This document shows, piece by piece, positions 1 through 4,770 of a stretch of 5,100 nt of DNA. This DNA is from Acidobacteriota bacterium (GTDB lineage Bacteria; Acidobacteriota; Terriglobia; Acidiferrales; UBA7541): the NCBI GenBank assembly GCA_003224515.1, contig QHZC01000065.1:1-5100 (forward strand), written 5' to 3'. How positions within the stretch are numbered: position 1 is the first letter of the stretch; each line of letters starts with the position of its first letter. Position numbers and translations under genes: made by a program. The notes under the pieces were generated by a model. The model did no database searches and had not been told where the DNA came from. It saw nothing but the letters and a program-made list of their open reading frames with translations.

Positions 1-89
1 AAGTGGCCGGCTTGTACTGGCACTTCGTGGACCTCGTCTGGATGTTCATCTTTCCTTTGGTCTATCTGATGTCGGCAAAGATTCTCTAG
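1..89 (+). CDS. coxC: Cytochrome c oxidase subunit III, C-terminal end (partial)
   Basis: The window opens inside this gene; only the last 28 codons are present (frame from base 3, stop TAG at 87-89). The readable tail contains YWHFVDLVWMFIFPLVYL, the hallmark last transmembrane helix of haem-copper oxidase subunit III (the HFVD..W signature). Subunit III is an integral membrane subunit that stabilises the O2-reducing core of the oxidase. The gene for subunit IV begins 13 bases after the stop, as in bacterial cox/cta operons, which supports the assignment. The upstream part cannot be judged. Confidence 0.93.
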   Translation, partial: VAGLYWHFVDLVWMFIFPLVYLMSAKIL

Positions 90-102
90 GAGCCAGAGGG
101 AT

Positions 103-441
103 ATGGATACTACTCAAATAGCCATCGCGGAGCGGGTTGCGGAACAGCACCGTCACCACGGCAAAGCCCTGTTCTTCTGGGTTTGGGGCGGGCTGCTGTT
201 GATGACCGCCATCGAAGTCTATCTGACTTATCAAAATATGCCGCCCGGGAAGATGTTGACTATTTTGCTGGGGTTGTCGTTTGTGAAGGCCGCGTTGATC
301 ATCGGTTACTTCATGCATCTAAAGTACGAAGTATCGAGCATGAAGTGGCTTACCATGTGTTCAGTGGTCGCTTGTCTGATCTTGATGACCATTTTTTTCT
401 TTCCGGATGCTTTTCGCATTCTCTATCTGGGAGTGAAATGA
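103..441 (+). CDS. coxD: Cytochrome c oxidase subunit IV (prokaryotic COX4/CtaF-CyoD type)
   Basis: A 112-residue inner-membrane protein, the usual size for bacterial oxidase subunit IV. Three hydrophobic segments are visible at about residues 22-43, 51-71 and 82-104. Helix 2 ends in the diagnostic YFMHLKYE motif (69-76) shared by CtaF/CyoD-like subunits, which help assemble and stabilise the haem-copper oxidase and contact subunits I and III. The N-terminus is charged and His-rich (EQHRHHGKA). The ATG at 103 follows a purine-rich ribosome binding site (GGAG and GAGGG at 89-100). It sits 13 bases behind subunit III and overlaps the next gene by four bases (ATGA), so all are probably one operon. 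Subunit IV is poorly conserved, so identification rests on size, topology, the motif and the neighbour. Confidence 0.92.
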   Translation: MDTTQIAIAERVAEQHRHHGKALFFWVWGGLLLMTAIEVYLTYQNMPPGKMLTILLGLSFVKAALIIGYFMHLKYEVSSMKWLTMCSVVACLILMTIFFFPDAFRILYLGVK

Positions 442-668
442 GAGTTCGCGCAGCGCTGCTCGTCTTATCGCTGTTCCTATGGGCTATGCCCTCGTTCAGC
501 CAGGGTTGTGCAATGTGTCGCAGTTCCGCTGCCGCGACCTCCAAGGACGGCCAGAGGGCCATCAGCAAAGGTGTCCTTGTGCTGGTAGTCCCTCCAATTG
601 CATTTATGACCCTCGGTGTCGGGCTGGCGTTTCGCTACGGAAGGAAGCGTGATCTGGAGAACTGCTGA
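438..668 (+). CDS. Small CxxC membrane protein of the oxidase operon, function unknown
   Basis: A 76-residue protein whose ATG (438) overlaps the TGA of subunit IV as ATGA, with GGGAG as ribosome binding site a few bases upstream; translational coupling is likely. Residues 1-22 look like a Sec signal peptide (basic MRVR, then a long hydrophobic core, ending PSFSQG). A CAMC motif follows at 24-27, then a short polar segment, a transmembrane helix at about 45-65, and a basic tail (RYGRKRD) ending in a third Cys. The CxxC would face the periplasm if the signal is cleaved or acts as an anchor. I recall similar CAMC proteins next to cox genes in Acidobacteria, but know of no experimental function. 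Copper delivery or thiol chemistry for the CuA site is inference from motif and position only. The same frame is open upstream to 183, but that part is antiparallel noise across subunit IV. Confidence 0.8.
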   Translation: MRVRAALLVLSLFLWAMPSFSQGCAMCRSSAAATSKDGQRAISKGVLVLVVPPIAFMTLGVGLAFRYGRKRDLENC

Positions 669-998
669 ATACCTGGGTCCCGAGAGATCTGTTAAGAGTT
701 TGGCTTGAACTTCGAATTCCTCAGAGACACGCCCACGAAATTCCAGTCTGCCCAATCAGCCCGGGCTGACGGCGGTAAATGGCAAGTACCAAAACGTGCA
801 TCTGCACTTTCCCCAAAACAGGAACATGCGTGGCGGTCAGTTCGACTTTCTTGAGCGGCGGGACGGGGTAAAACTCACCGGCATCGGCGCAGGCCCAATT
901 CCTACGGCGGAAAACTCAGTTGAACCAACCGCTAGATGGCCCGGAGTGATTGCCTTCGCGGCCCATGCCGGAAGTCCTCTACCGGAACCAACTGGCTC
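669..998. other. Intergenic region without a convincing gene
   Basis: This stretch lies between the oxidase operon and the convergent KTSC gene. A GTG-started reading frame (796-1044, +) runs through it but has no good ribosome binding site, overlaps the 3' end of the KTSC gene and resembles no family I know. Its N-terminal part (NGKYQNVHLHFPQNRN, readable from 778) does look protein-like, so it may be a remnant of a lost gene. A perfect 14-bp palindrome lies at 756-769 but has no loop or T-run, so it is not a standard terminator. Confidence 0.5.
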
Positions 999-1211
999 TT
1001 ACCCGACTCTTGAGCAGGGGAAGCGCTCACCAATTTTCGACTGATAGTATCCCTCTTTGGAGGCGGCATTCATTAGTCCGTCGAAGATATCCGCAGGAAC
1101 ATTGAAAAACTGATACACCCCGCCGTGCTGGAATTTGATTTCGAGAGTCTCAGAATGTTCCTGGTATCCAACCTGGGTAATTTCCTTGGAGGGAATGGGG
1201 ATGCGACGCAT
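999..1211 (-). CDS. KTSC-domain protein
   Basis: A 70-residue cytoplasmic protein that is almost wholly a KTSC domain, a small fold found alone in many bacteria and also at the C-terminus of some lysyl-tRNA synthetases. The family pattern is clear: an IxxVGY strand (11-16), the TLEIKF strand with its conserved Thr (22-27), GGVYQFFNVP (30-39), the Ser of the AASKEGYY turn (49-56), and the C-terminal Cys in FPCSRV (64-69). The length is typical of stand-alone members. The molecular role is unknown; nucleic-acid binding has been suggested for the family, but nothing in the sequence proves it. It appears monocistronic. The start is the ATG at 1211; the only Shine-Dalgarno-like run (AAGGGGG) lies about 10 bases upstream, inside a hairpin described separately. 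It converges on the oxidase operon. Confidence 0.82.
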   Translation of the reverse strand: MRRIPIPSKEITQVGYQEHSETLEIKFQHGGVYQFFNVPADIFDGLMNAASKEGYYQSKIGERFPCSRVG

Positions 1212-1218
1212 TTTTTTA

Positions 1219-1265
1219 GAGCCCCCTTTCTGGTGAGAGACGCTTCCATCAGGTGGCGGGGGCTC
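1219..1265 (-). promoter_or_regulatory. Leader hairpin covering the KTSC gene ribosome binding site
   Basis: On the minus strand GAGCCCCC (1265-1258) pairs perfectly with GGGGGCTC (1226-1219), which contains the only Shine-Dalgarno-like G-run before the ATG at 1211. A second 7-bp pairing, TGGTGAG (1269-1263) with CTCACCA (1237-1231), uses the same GAG bases and therefore competes with the first. The leader could thus adopt two forms, one hiding and one freeing the G-run. The function is inferred; the base pairing is direct. Confidence 0.4.
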
Positions 1266-1424
1266 ACCATCTTTTCACGGCCTTGGTGCTATCGTGTCAA
1301 TGGTGGAGATCTACTTTCCCCTGGCCGTGGCCTTTGGCTCGTCCCTCTTGGTAGTGGCTCAACGGCGGGATCTTAGTATAATAAAACGGATTCAAAGTTG
1401 CTCCTCGACAAATAAGGAAGCGAT

Positions 1425-1466
1425 TGGTCGGGTCGCCCAGATTTGAACCGGGAACCTCCTGCGCCT
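1425..1466 (-). tRNA. 3' fragment of a tRNA gene (probably tRNA-Pro), likely integration scar
   Basis: Read on the minus strand this is a tRNA 3' portion: anticodon-stem strand GCAGG (1462-1458), variable region AGGTT, a perfect T-arm CCCGG-TTCAAAT-CTGGG (1452-1436) with canonical T-loop, acceptor strand CGACCCG (1435-1429), discriminator A and an encoded CCA (1427-1425). The matching 5' acceptor strand CGGGTCG, D-arm and anticodon loop are absent: the bases farther upstream (1463-1510) do not continue the cloverleaf. C1-G72 with A73 and the GCAGG strand fit bacterial tRNA-Pro best, but the identity is inferred. Isolated 3' tRNA ends are typical attachment sites left by tyrosine-recombinase elements. 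It is a non-functional fragment, not a working tRNA. Confidence 0.75.
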
Positions 1467-1690
1467 AAGCTAGCCGGGCTATCTCTTGGAAGTCCTTCCT
1501 TTTCGACTTCGATTTTGAAAACAAAAGGGTTATCAAAAACCTTGGTAGTGGCACGATGTATGATGATGTGGCTCCGCGTGCATGGAGTCCGCATACTTTT
1601 CCCGCAACGAAGAAAAGACGAACAGAGCCGAAGGGTCCAAGGGGGCCTAAAGCTTTTGCTTTGCGCCACCGAATCCATGGTAAGCCATTA

Positions 1691-1714
1691 ATTCTGTCCC
1701 CTTTGGGGTAGAAT
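1691..1714 (+). promoter_or_regulatory. Dyad operator overlapping the -10 box of the antitoxin gene
   Basis: ATTCT-GT-CCCC-TTT-GGGG-T-AGAAT forms a near-perfect inverted repeat. Its right arm contains TAGAAT (1709-1714), a good -10 box, and only six bases separate that box from the ATG at 1721. Transcription would therefore start at or next to the A of the start codon, giving a leaderless mRNA; no Shine-Dalgarno sequence is seen at normal distance. No clear -35 box is visible. Antitoxins commonly repress their own promoters through such dyads, so autoregulation is the natural inference. Confidence 0.5.
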
Positions 1715-1720
1715 AAGCGT

Positions 1721-2317
1721 ATGAAAACTACAGAATATACTCCGGCGCAGGCTTCGGCGGTTGCAAATCTGCCGCTACCCGCCGTTCATAAGCTTATGGA
1801 GCGTAGCCTCATTCGACCGCGACGGCTCCGCCATGGCCGTTCCATTCAACGAATGCTCAGCCGCGCGCAGGTCCTATATCTACGCCTCGAAGCAGAAGGC
1901 GTACGGCTATTGCCGATCGCCGCTCGTCGCGCAATTGCCAAGAAGATTGAGTCCACTCCCGAAATTGACGCGGTCTTTCTCGCGGAAGGTTCAGCCCTAA
2001 TAGTCCAAGTGAAGGCTGTGCGGCTGGAACTCGAGCAGGACCTCAAGAAACTTGAGCGTGCAGTGGACATGATTGTTTCCGACCCTGAGATCATGCGCGG
2101 TACGCCTGTATATCGTGGGACGCGCATTCCGGTTGAACTCATTGCTGACATGCTGAGTCAAGGAGCAAACCCAAAAGAGATCCTAGAGGGCTACCCAACT
2201 CTAGATCGGGACAAGGTCGAACTTGCTCCTTTCTATGTCCAAGCTTTTCGGCGCCGCGGCCGTCCGGCCTCCCGCCCTTGGGCAAAACGAAAAGCTAATT
2301 CTTGGACACTACACTAA
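1721..2317 (+). CDS. DUF433 (VapB45-like) antitoxin-type protein, orphan
   Basis: A 198-residue protein. The N-terminal part (about 5-60: YTPAQASAVANLPLPAVHKL, then a basic segment and a SRAQVLYLRLEAEG helix) resembles a MerR-like winged helix-turn-helix. Residues 61-115 are a helical linker. Residues 119-176 form a DUF433 domain with the diagnostic GTPVYRGTRIPVELI and GYPTLDRDKVELA segments, followed by the family's basic RRRGRPASRPW tail (177-187). Such proteins normally act as the antitoxin of VapBC45-type pairs, neutralising a downstream PIN-like (DUF5615) nuclease and repressing the operon. Here no toxin frame follows: the next 80 bases lead directly into the convergent hydrolase gene. 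The start at 1721 is supported by the -10 box just upstream. It may be a relic or act alone or in trans; the biochemical role is inferred from the family. Confidence 0.8.
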   Translation: MKTTEYTPAQASAVANLPLPAVHKLMERSLIRPRRLRHGRSIQRMLSRAQVLYLRLEAEGVRLLPIAARRAIAKKIESTPEIDAVFLAEGSALIVQVKAVRLELEQDLKKLERAVDMIVSDPEIMRGTPVYRGTRIPVELIADMLSQGANPKEILEGYPTLDRDKVELAPFYVQAFRRRGRPASRPWAKRKANSWTLH

Positions 2318-2348
2318 CCCCGTTCACCGCCCGCGTGAATTACTTCCG

Positions 2349-2388
2349 TGTACCCCATTTGAACGTGATCCCGGCAAAATCGCCGACT
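2349..2388. mobile_element. Possible remnant of an insertion sequence end
   Basis: The segment starting TGTACCCCATTTGAACGTGA and running to CGCCGACT resembles, from memory, terminal sequences of IS21-like elements (TGT...CCC...GTGACCC...). It lies exactly where the toxin gene expected after the antitoxin is missing. No transposase or partner inverted repeat is in the window, so this is only a tentative scar. The inner CGGC-AAAATC-GCCG could form a weak hairpin but has no T-run. Confidence 0.25.
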
Positions 2389-2397
2389 AGGGGTGCT

Positions 2398-3648
2398 TCA
2401 ATCGAGAACTTGGATCTCGGGATAAAGCGGAGAGGAAATGTTGAGCCGCGAAACGCTTGTCCCCTTGAGGTAAGCGTCGAAAAAGCTGCGCACGCAGTAC
2501 GCCGTCACGGCGAGCTGGCGACGTCCGTCGATTCCGACAACGCCTAACGCACGGAGCGTCCGCAGCACGATAGGGCTCTTCAACAGGGCTCCGTCATCAC
2601 TGAAGAGGAAATGGTTCGCCCCATGGATCTCGATGCGTAACCGTCCGCCCGCCGGCAGACGATCGTAAATCGATTGAATGTTGGCCATGATCTGGAGGCT
2701 CTCCGGGTCGGACTCACGGCCGTGGTCGCTCAGAAGGAACATGAACGGCTGATGAAGGCCTGCCTGAATGACGCTGCCGAATAGCTGACCGTCCACGTCG
2801 ATCCCTGCCTTGCACCTGGAATCGTCGTGACAAAACTGTGCGGCTGTCGCTCCACCAAAAGAGTGACCAAATACTCCGACGCGCGCCATGTCGAGGCGTC
2901 CCTTGAACTTGCCGGACGCGTCTGAGGTGTTCAAGCGCTCCAACCGATCGAGTACAAAGGCGATGTCGACGGTCCACGCAGTCAGCACTTTGTTCACACA
3001 ACGGGCTTGCTGGGCCTGCGCCTGGCCCGCACAGAGCTCGGGGTTATTCTCGGGCGCCCTTCTCATCACCCGGCCGTCAGGGAAAACGACGACATTGGTG
3101 CGATAGGGGGCATCGAAGCCGACAACGACGTAACCGTGACTGGCCAGATCCTCGGCGAACGTCGAGTAATTCCACACCTCGGCGGAAGCCCCGGCTCTCA
3201 TGATCACAACAGGGTACGATCGCTGCTGCGCTGACACATCGGAGTTACGAGTACTGTGCGAATGGATCTTCGACAGATCTCGCGTCAGAAACTTGCTAAT
3301 CAGCGGGCCTCGAGCGCGTTCGACCGCCGCTCGCATTGGCGCCGGCAGGTAGTCGTCAATCGCAGCCGATTGCCCAGCTGCCGACGGGTACCAGATCCAG
3401 ACAAGGAGTTCGCGTTTGGTTCCCGGCACGGGCGCCAGCGTGTCCTGTGTCTCATCGTCGGACCAATCGTACAGTGCGCGGCCGACCGCGAATGGTCCCG
3501 TGGGTGTCTGCAATGTGACCGCGGTCCGGTGCTCCAGCCAGAACGATCCCAACAATGCTCCGAACCCGAAAGCACCCAACATCGCCAATACCGCGAAGCC
3601 TTTGAATATCCGACGGGCCGGCGGCCGCTGCCTCATCGGTTCTTTCAT
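2398..3648 (-). CDS. Membrane-anchored alpha/beta hydrolase, PAF-acetylhydrolase-like
   Basis: A 416-residue serine hydrolase of the platelet-activating-factor acetylhydrolase type II family, which cleaves ester bonds of short-chain acyl lipids or similar esters. A signal anchor spans about 15-37, after a basic N-terminus, placing the enzyme in the periplasm. The nucleophile elbow GHSFGG (261-266) gives Ser263. AGIDVDG (281-287) supplies the probable acid (Asp286, or Asp284), and GANHFLFSD (343-351) the catalytic His346. VVIMRAGASAEVWNYSTFAE occupies the oxyanion-loop position, where many relatives carry a SHG-type motif. Cys pairs at 206/217 and 274/279 could form disulfides, fitting an exported protein. 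The ATG at 3648 has a clean GGAGG five bases upstream. It is monocistronic, with its own promoter and operator. The substrate is unknown; a related lipase or polyester hydrolase activity is possible. Confidence 0.85.
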   Translation of the reverse strand: MKEPMRQRPPARRIFKGFAVLAMLGAFGFGALLGSFWLEHRTAVTLQTPTGPFAVGRALYDWSDDETQDTLAPVPGTKRELLVWIWYPSAAGQSAAIDDYLPAPMRAAVERARGPLISKFLTRDLSKIHSHSTRNSDVSAQQRSYPVVIMRAGASAEVWNYSTFAEDLASHGYVVVGFDAPYRTNVVVFPDGRVMRRAPENNPELCAGQAQAQQARCVNKVLTAWTVDIAFVLDRLERLNTSDASGKFKGRLDMARVGVFGHSFGGATAAQFCHDDSRCKAGIDVDGQLFGSVIQAGLHQPFMFLLSDHGRESDPESLQIMANIQSIYDRLPAGGRLRIEIHGANHFLFSDDGALLKSPIVLRTLRALGVVGIDGRRQLAVTAYCVRSFFDAYLKGTSVSRLNISSPLYPEIQVLD

Positions 3649-3692
3649 CGGAACCTCCGCGGCCAGTAACGCAGTTGAGCCGCAAAGCAGAT

Positions 3693-3723
3693 AACTTTAC
3701 TACATAAAGTTCTTTATTGTCAA
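3693..3723 (-). promoter_or_regulatory. Promoter and palindromic operator of the hydrolase gene
   Basis: On the minus strand a perfect -35 box TTGACA (3723-3718) is followed after 18 bases by TAAAGT (3699-3694) as the probable -10, about 45 bases before the ATG at 3648. A perfect inverted repeat AACTTTA-CTACA-TAAAGTT (3693-3711, plus strand) covers the -10 and most of the spacer. Its right half pairs again with CTTTA (3712-3716) as TAAAG-TT-CTTTA. Three half-sites across the polymerase footprint suggest repression. The regulator is not in the window. Confidence 0.55.
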
Positions 3724-3746
3724 GGGAGCCAGTCTAGTAGGACGGC

Positions 3747-3815
3747 ACTGAACAAGGACGTTCGATTTGCGTTCAGCGGCGCACCCGCACCCGTCCGCTG
3801 CACGTCGGGTTAGGT
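3747..3815 (-). repeat. attC-like (integron cassette) element at the 3' end of a gene
   Basis: Read on the minus strand it begins with ACCTAAC (3815-3809), which fits the attC R'' consensus RYYYAAC and contains the TAA stop of the upstream membrane-protein gene. A stem follows: CAGCGG (3800-3795) with CCGCTG (3779-3774), loop about 15 bases, extended outward past one mismatch by ACGT/GCGT. It ends in GTTCAGT (3753-3747), one mismatch from the R' consensus GTTRRRY. The size (69 bases) is in the attC range. The two outer arms are unequal (8 against 20 bases), so it may be degenerate or only a gene-end hairpin. No integrase or second attC is seen. Confidence 0.35.
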
Positions 3816-4271
3816 ACTGTCACCTCGACGCAACAGCTTGCCAGATATTAGCGCGGCTATCGGGACAACTATTGCGATAAGCAACCATGATGCTGGGGGA
3901 ACAACAACGAATACGAAAGCGGTCTTCGCCCTCGGGGGCCCCAAGACAACATCTCCGTAAATGGCCAAAGAGCCGAGCGTGAGGACCAGCATCACGCTAT
4001 AGAGCGTCGCTCGGTAAGTACCGACCAACGTTTCGAAACCACGTTGGCCAATATGAGGGCCATGAACGGGGAGAGCACCCAGATAGCAAAAAGTACCAGC
4101 AGGATTCGGGAATCTATTACGACGACCCGCGTGGAGCATCAAACCGACCGAGCCCCCGGCCCCCTCCAGCACCGCGATCAGGGCCGTTGCGCGTAAGAGG
4201 CCAAGGAACCCACCCTCGGGCCTTCCCCGGCGCACTTCAGAGGTCACCTCACCGCGCCTATTGATGCTCAT
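3810..4271 (-). pseudogene. Small multi-pass membrane protein with two compensating frameshifts
   Basis: The reading frame is open for 153 codons but its middle is out of register. Hydrophobic segments are read correctly at the start (GFLGLLRATALIAVLEGAGG, residues 21-40) and at the end (LYSVMLVLTLGSLAIYG and then VFVVVPPASWLLIAIVVPIA). Between them, about 4114-4013, this frame gives a polar, Pro/Gly-rich stretch, while the next frame gives 34 codons of a clear membrane segment (RILLVLFAIWVLSPFMALIL then ANVVSKRWSVLT). A one-base gain near 4110-4117 and a one-base loss near 4011-4016 would explain this and restore the end. The start at 4271 has GGAGAG four bases upstream; the frame also extends to ATGs at 4391 and 4424, so a longer N-terminus is possible. 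Function unknown. Confidence 0.55.
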
Positions 4272-4417
4272 TGATCTCTCCAGGTCACTGACGCTAACGG
4301 TAAGCTGCCGGAGGCCGACTGCACCGACTTTACTCTTCAGGGTATTGGCTGTCGCAGCTGCTCTTTTTCCAACGACCACCGTGTCGCCCATCCTTCTTCC
4401 CGCTAGGCTGTTCATAC

Positions 4418-4435
4418 CTTTCATATGTATGAAAG
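4418..4435. promoter_or_regulatory. 18-bp perfect palindrome, probable operator
   Basis: CTTTCATA-TG-TATGAAAG is a perfect inverted repeat with 8-bp arms. It overlaps the ATG at 4424, the most distal possible start of the minus-strand membrane-protein frame, which argues that translation begins further in (4391 or 4271) and that this is a control site for a promoter reading leftward. Possible weak elements on the minus strand are TTTCCA (4451-4446) and TACATA (4429-4424). The architecture suits a dimeric helix-turn-helix regulator of PadR or TetR type; none is encoded in the window. Confidence 0.45.
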
Positions 4436-4463
4436 TATTACACGTTGGAAATTACGATTCGGA

Positions 4464-4649
4464 CTAGTCACCCAATTTTCTAGTACCCTGTCGGACAAAT
4501 CCCAAGAGGCATTGGTAGGCGGCGTCAGACAGGGTCACTTCACCGTAAATCCGACTGGGCGTCCACTCCCCAGAGGCGGATTCAAGGCCCGGCGAGCACT
4601 CCATATCTAGCTTATAAGTCCGCTGCCGGAGAATGGCGGAGGTTAACAC
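4464..4649 (-). CDS. Doubtful small protein, unknown
   Basis: A 61-codon frame from a GTG at 4649 to TAG at 4464. The stretch GEWTPSRIYGEVTLSDAAYQ has a protein-like composition, but I recognise no family. The ribosome binding site is weak (AAGGCGAAG directly before the GTG). About 60% of third codon positions are G or C, which does not separate it from background. It could be the remains of a gene cut by rearrangement between the membrane-protein gene and the truncated gene to its right. Confidence 0.22.
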   Translation of the reverse strand: MLTSAILRQRTYKLDMECSPGLESASGEWTPSRIYGEVTLSDAAYQCLLGFVRQGTRKLGD

Positions 4650-4770
4650 CTTCGCCTTCGGTCCGGATGTTGGAAAGCCACAAGAGCGCTAGAAGCGAAC
4701 CGAGGTAACACCAACAGAACCATTCAGAATCCAATCATCATGCCAAACATCAGAGTCAATACTGTGCCTA

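Larger units (their letters stand above)
1271..1720. other. Non-coding stretch around the tRNA scar
   Basis: Apart from the tRNA fragment at 1425-1466 and the dyad and promoter at 1691-1714, I find no supported gene here. The open frames on both strands lack family resemblance, and the minus-strand frame at 1373-1678 simply translates the tRNA fragment. A TATAAT box lies at 1377-1382 (+), but it has no suitably spaced -35 and no gene to serve. The 12-bp sequence at 1347-1358 is repeated directly at 1541-1552, which may be chance. Confidence 0.5.
4272..4770. other. Largely non-coding stretch with one doubtful small frame
   Basis: This holds the possible N-terminal extension of the membrane-protein frame (4272-4424), the 18-bp palindrome at 4418-4435, and the doubtful 61-codon frame at 4464-4649. 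Nothing else supported is seen. The stretch just after the stop at 4771 reads, in the neighbouring minus-strand frame (4798-4724), as a 24-residue hydrophobic segment, which may be chance or a displaced continuation of the gene on the right edge. Confidence 0.45.

Noticed and set aside
183..437. Upstream extension of the CxxC-protein reading frame to 183
   Set aside because: It lies out of frame inside the subunit IV gene; the ATGA overlap at 438 with GGGAG and the signal peptide directly after it define the start.
756..769. Perfect palindrome TCAGCCCGGGCTGA after the oxidase operon
   Set aside because: No loop and no T-run, so not a standard terminator; no nearby promoter for it to control.
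796..1044. 82-codon GTG-started frame on the plus strand
   Set aside because: No ribosome binding site, no family resemblance, and it overlaps the well-supported KTSC gene; at most a gene remnant.
1377..1382. Perfect TATAAT on the plus strand
   Set aside because: No -35 box at proper distance and no gene downstream on that strand before 1721.
1347..1552. 12-bp direct repeat (1347-1358 and 1541-1552) flanking the tRNA fragment
   Set aside because: About one 12-bp repeat pair is expected by chance in a window of this size, and no element is bounded by it.
1373..1678. 101-codon minus-strand frame
   Set aside because: Its central part (GAGGSRFKSGRPDQS) is just the translated tRNA 3' end, a common false gene.
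2714..3694. Several plus- and minus-strand frames within the hydrolase region
   Set aside because: They are shadows of the 416-codon hydrolase gene, which has a complete catalytic triad and clear domain pattern.
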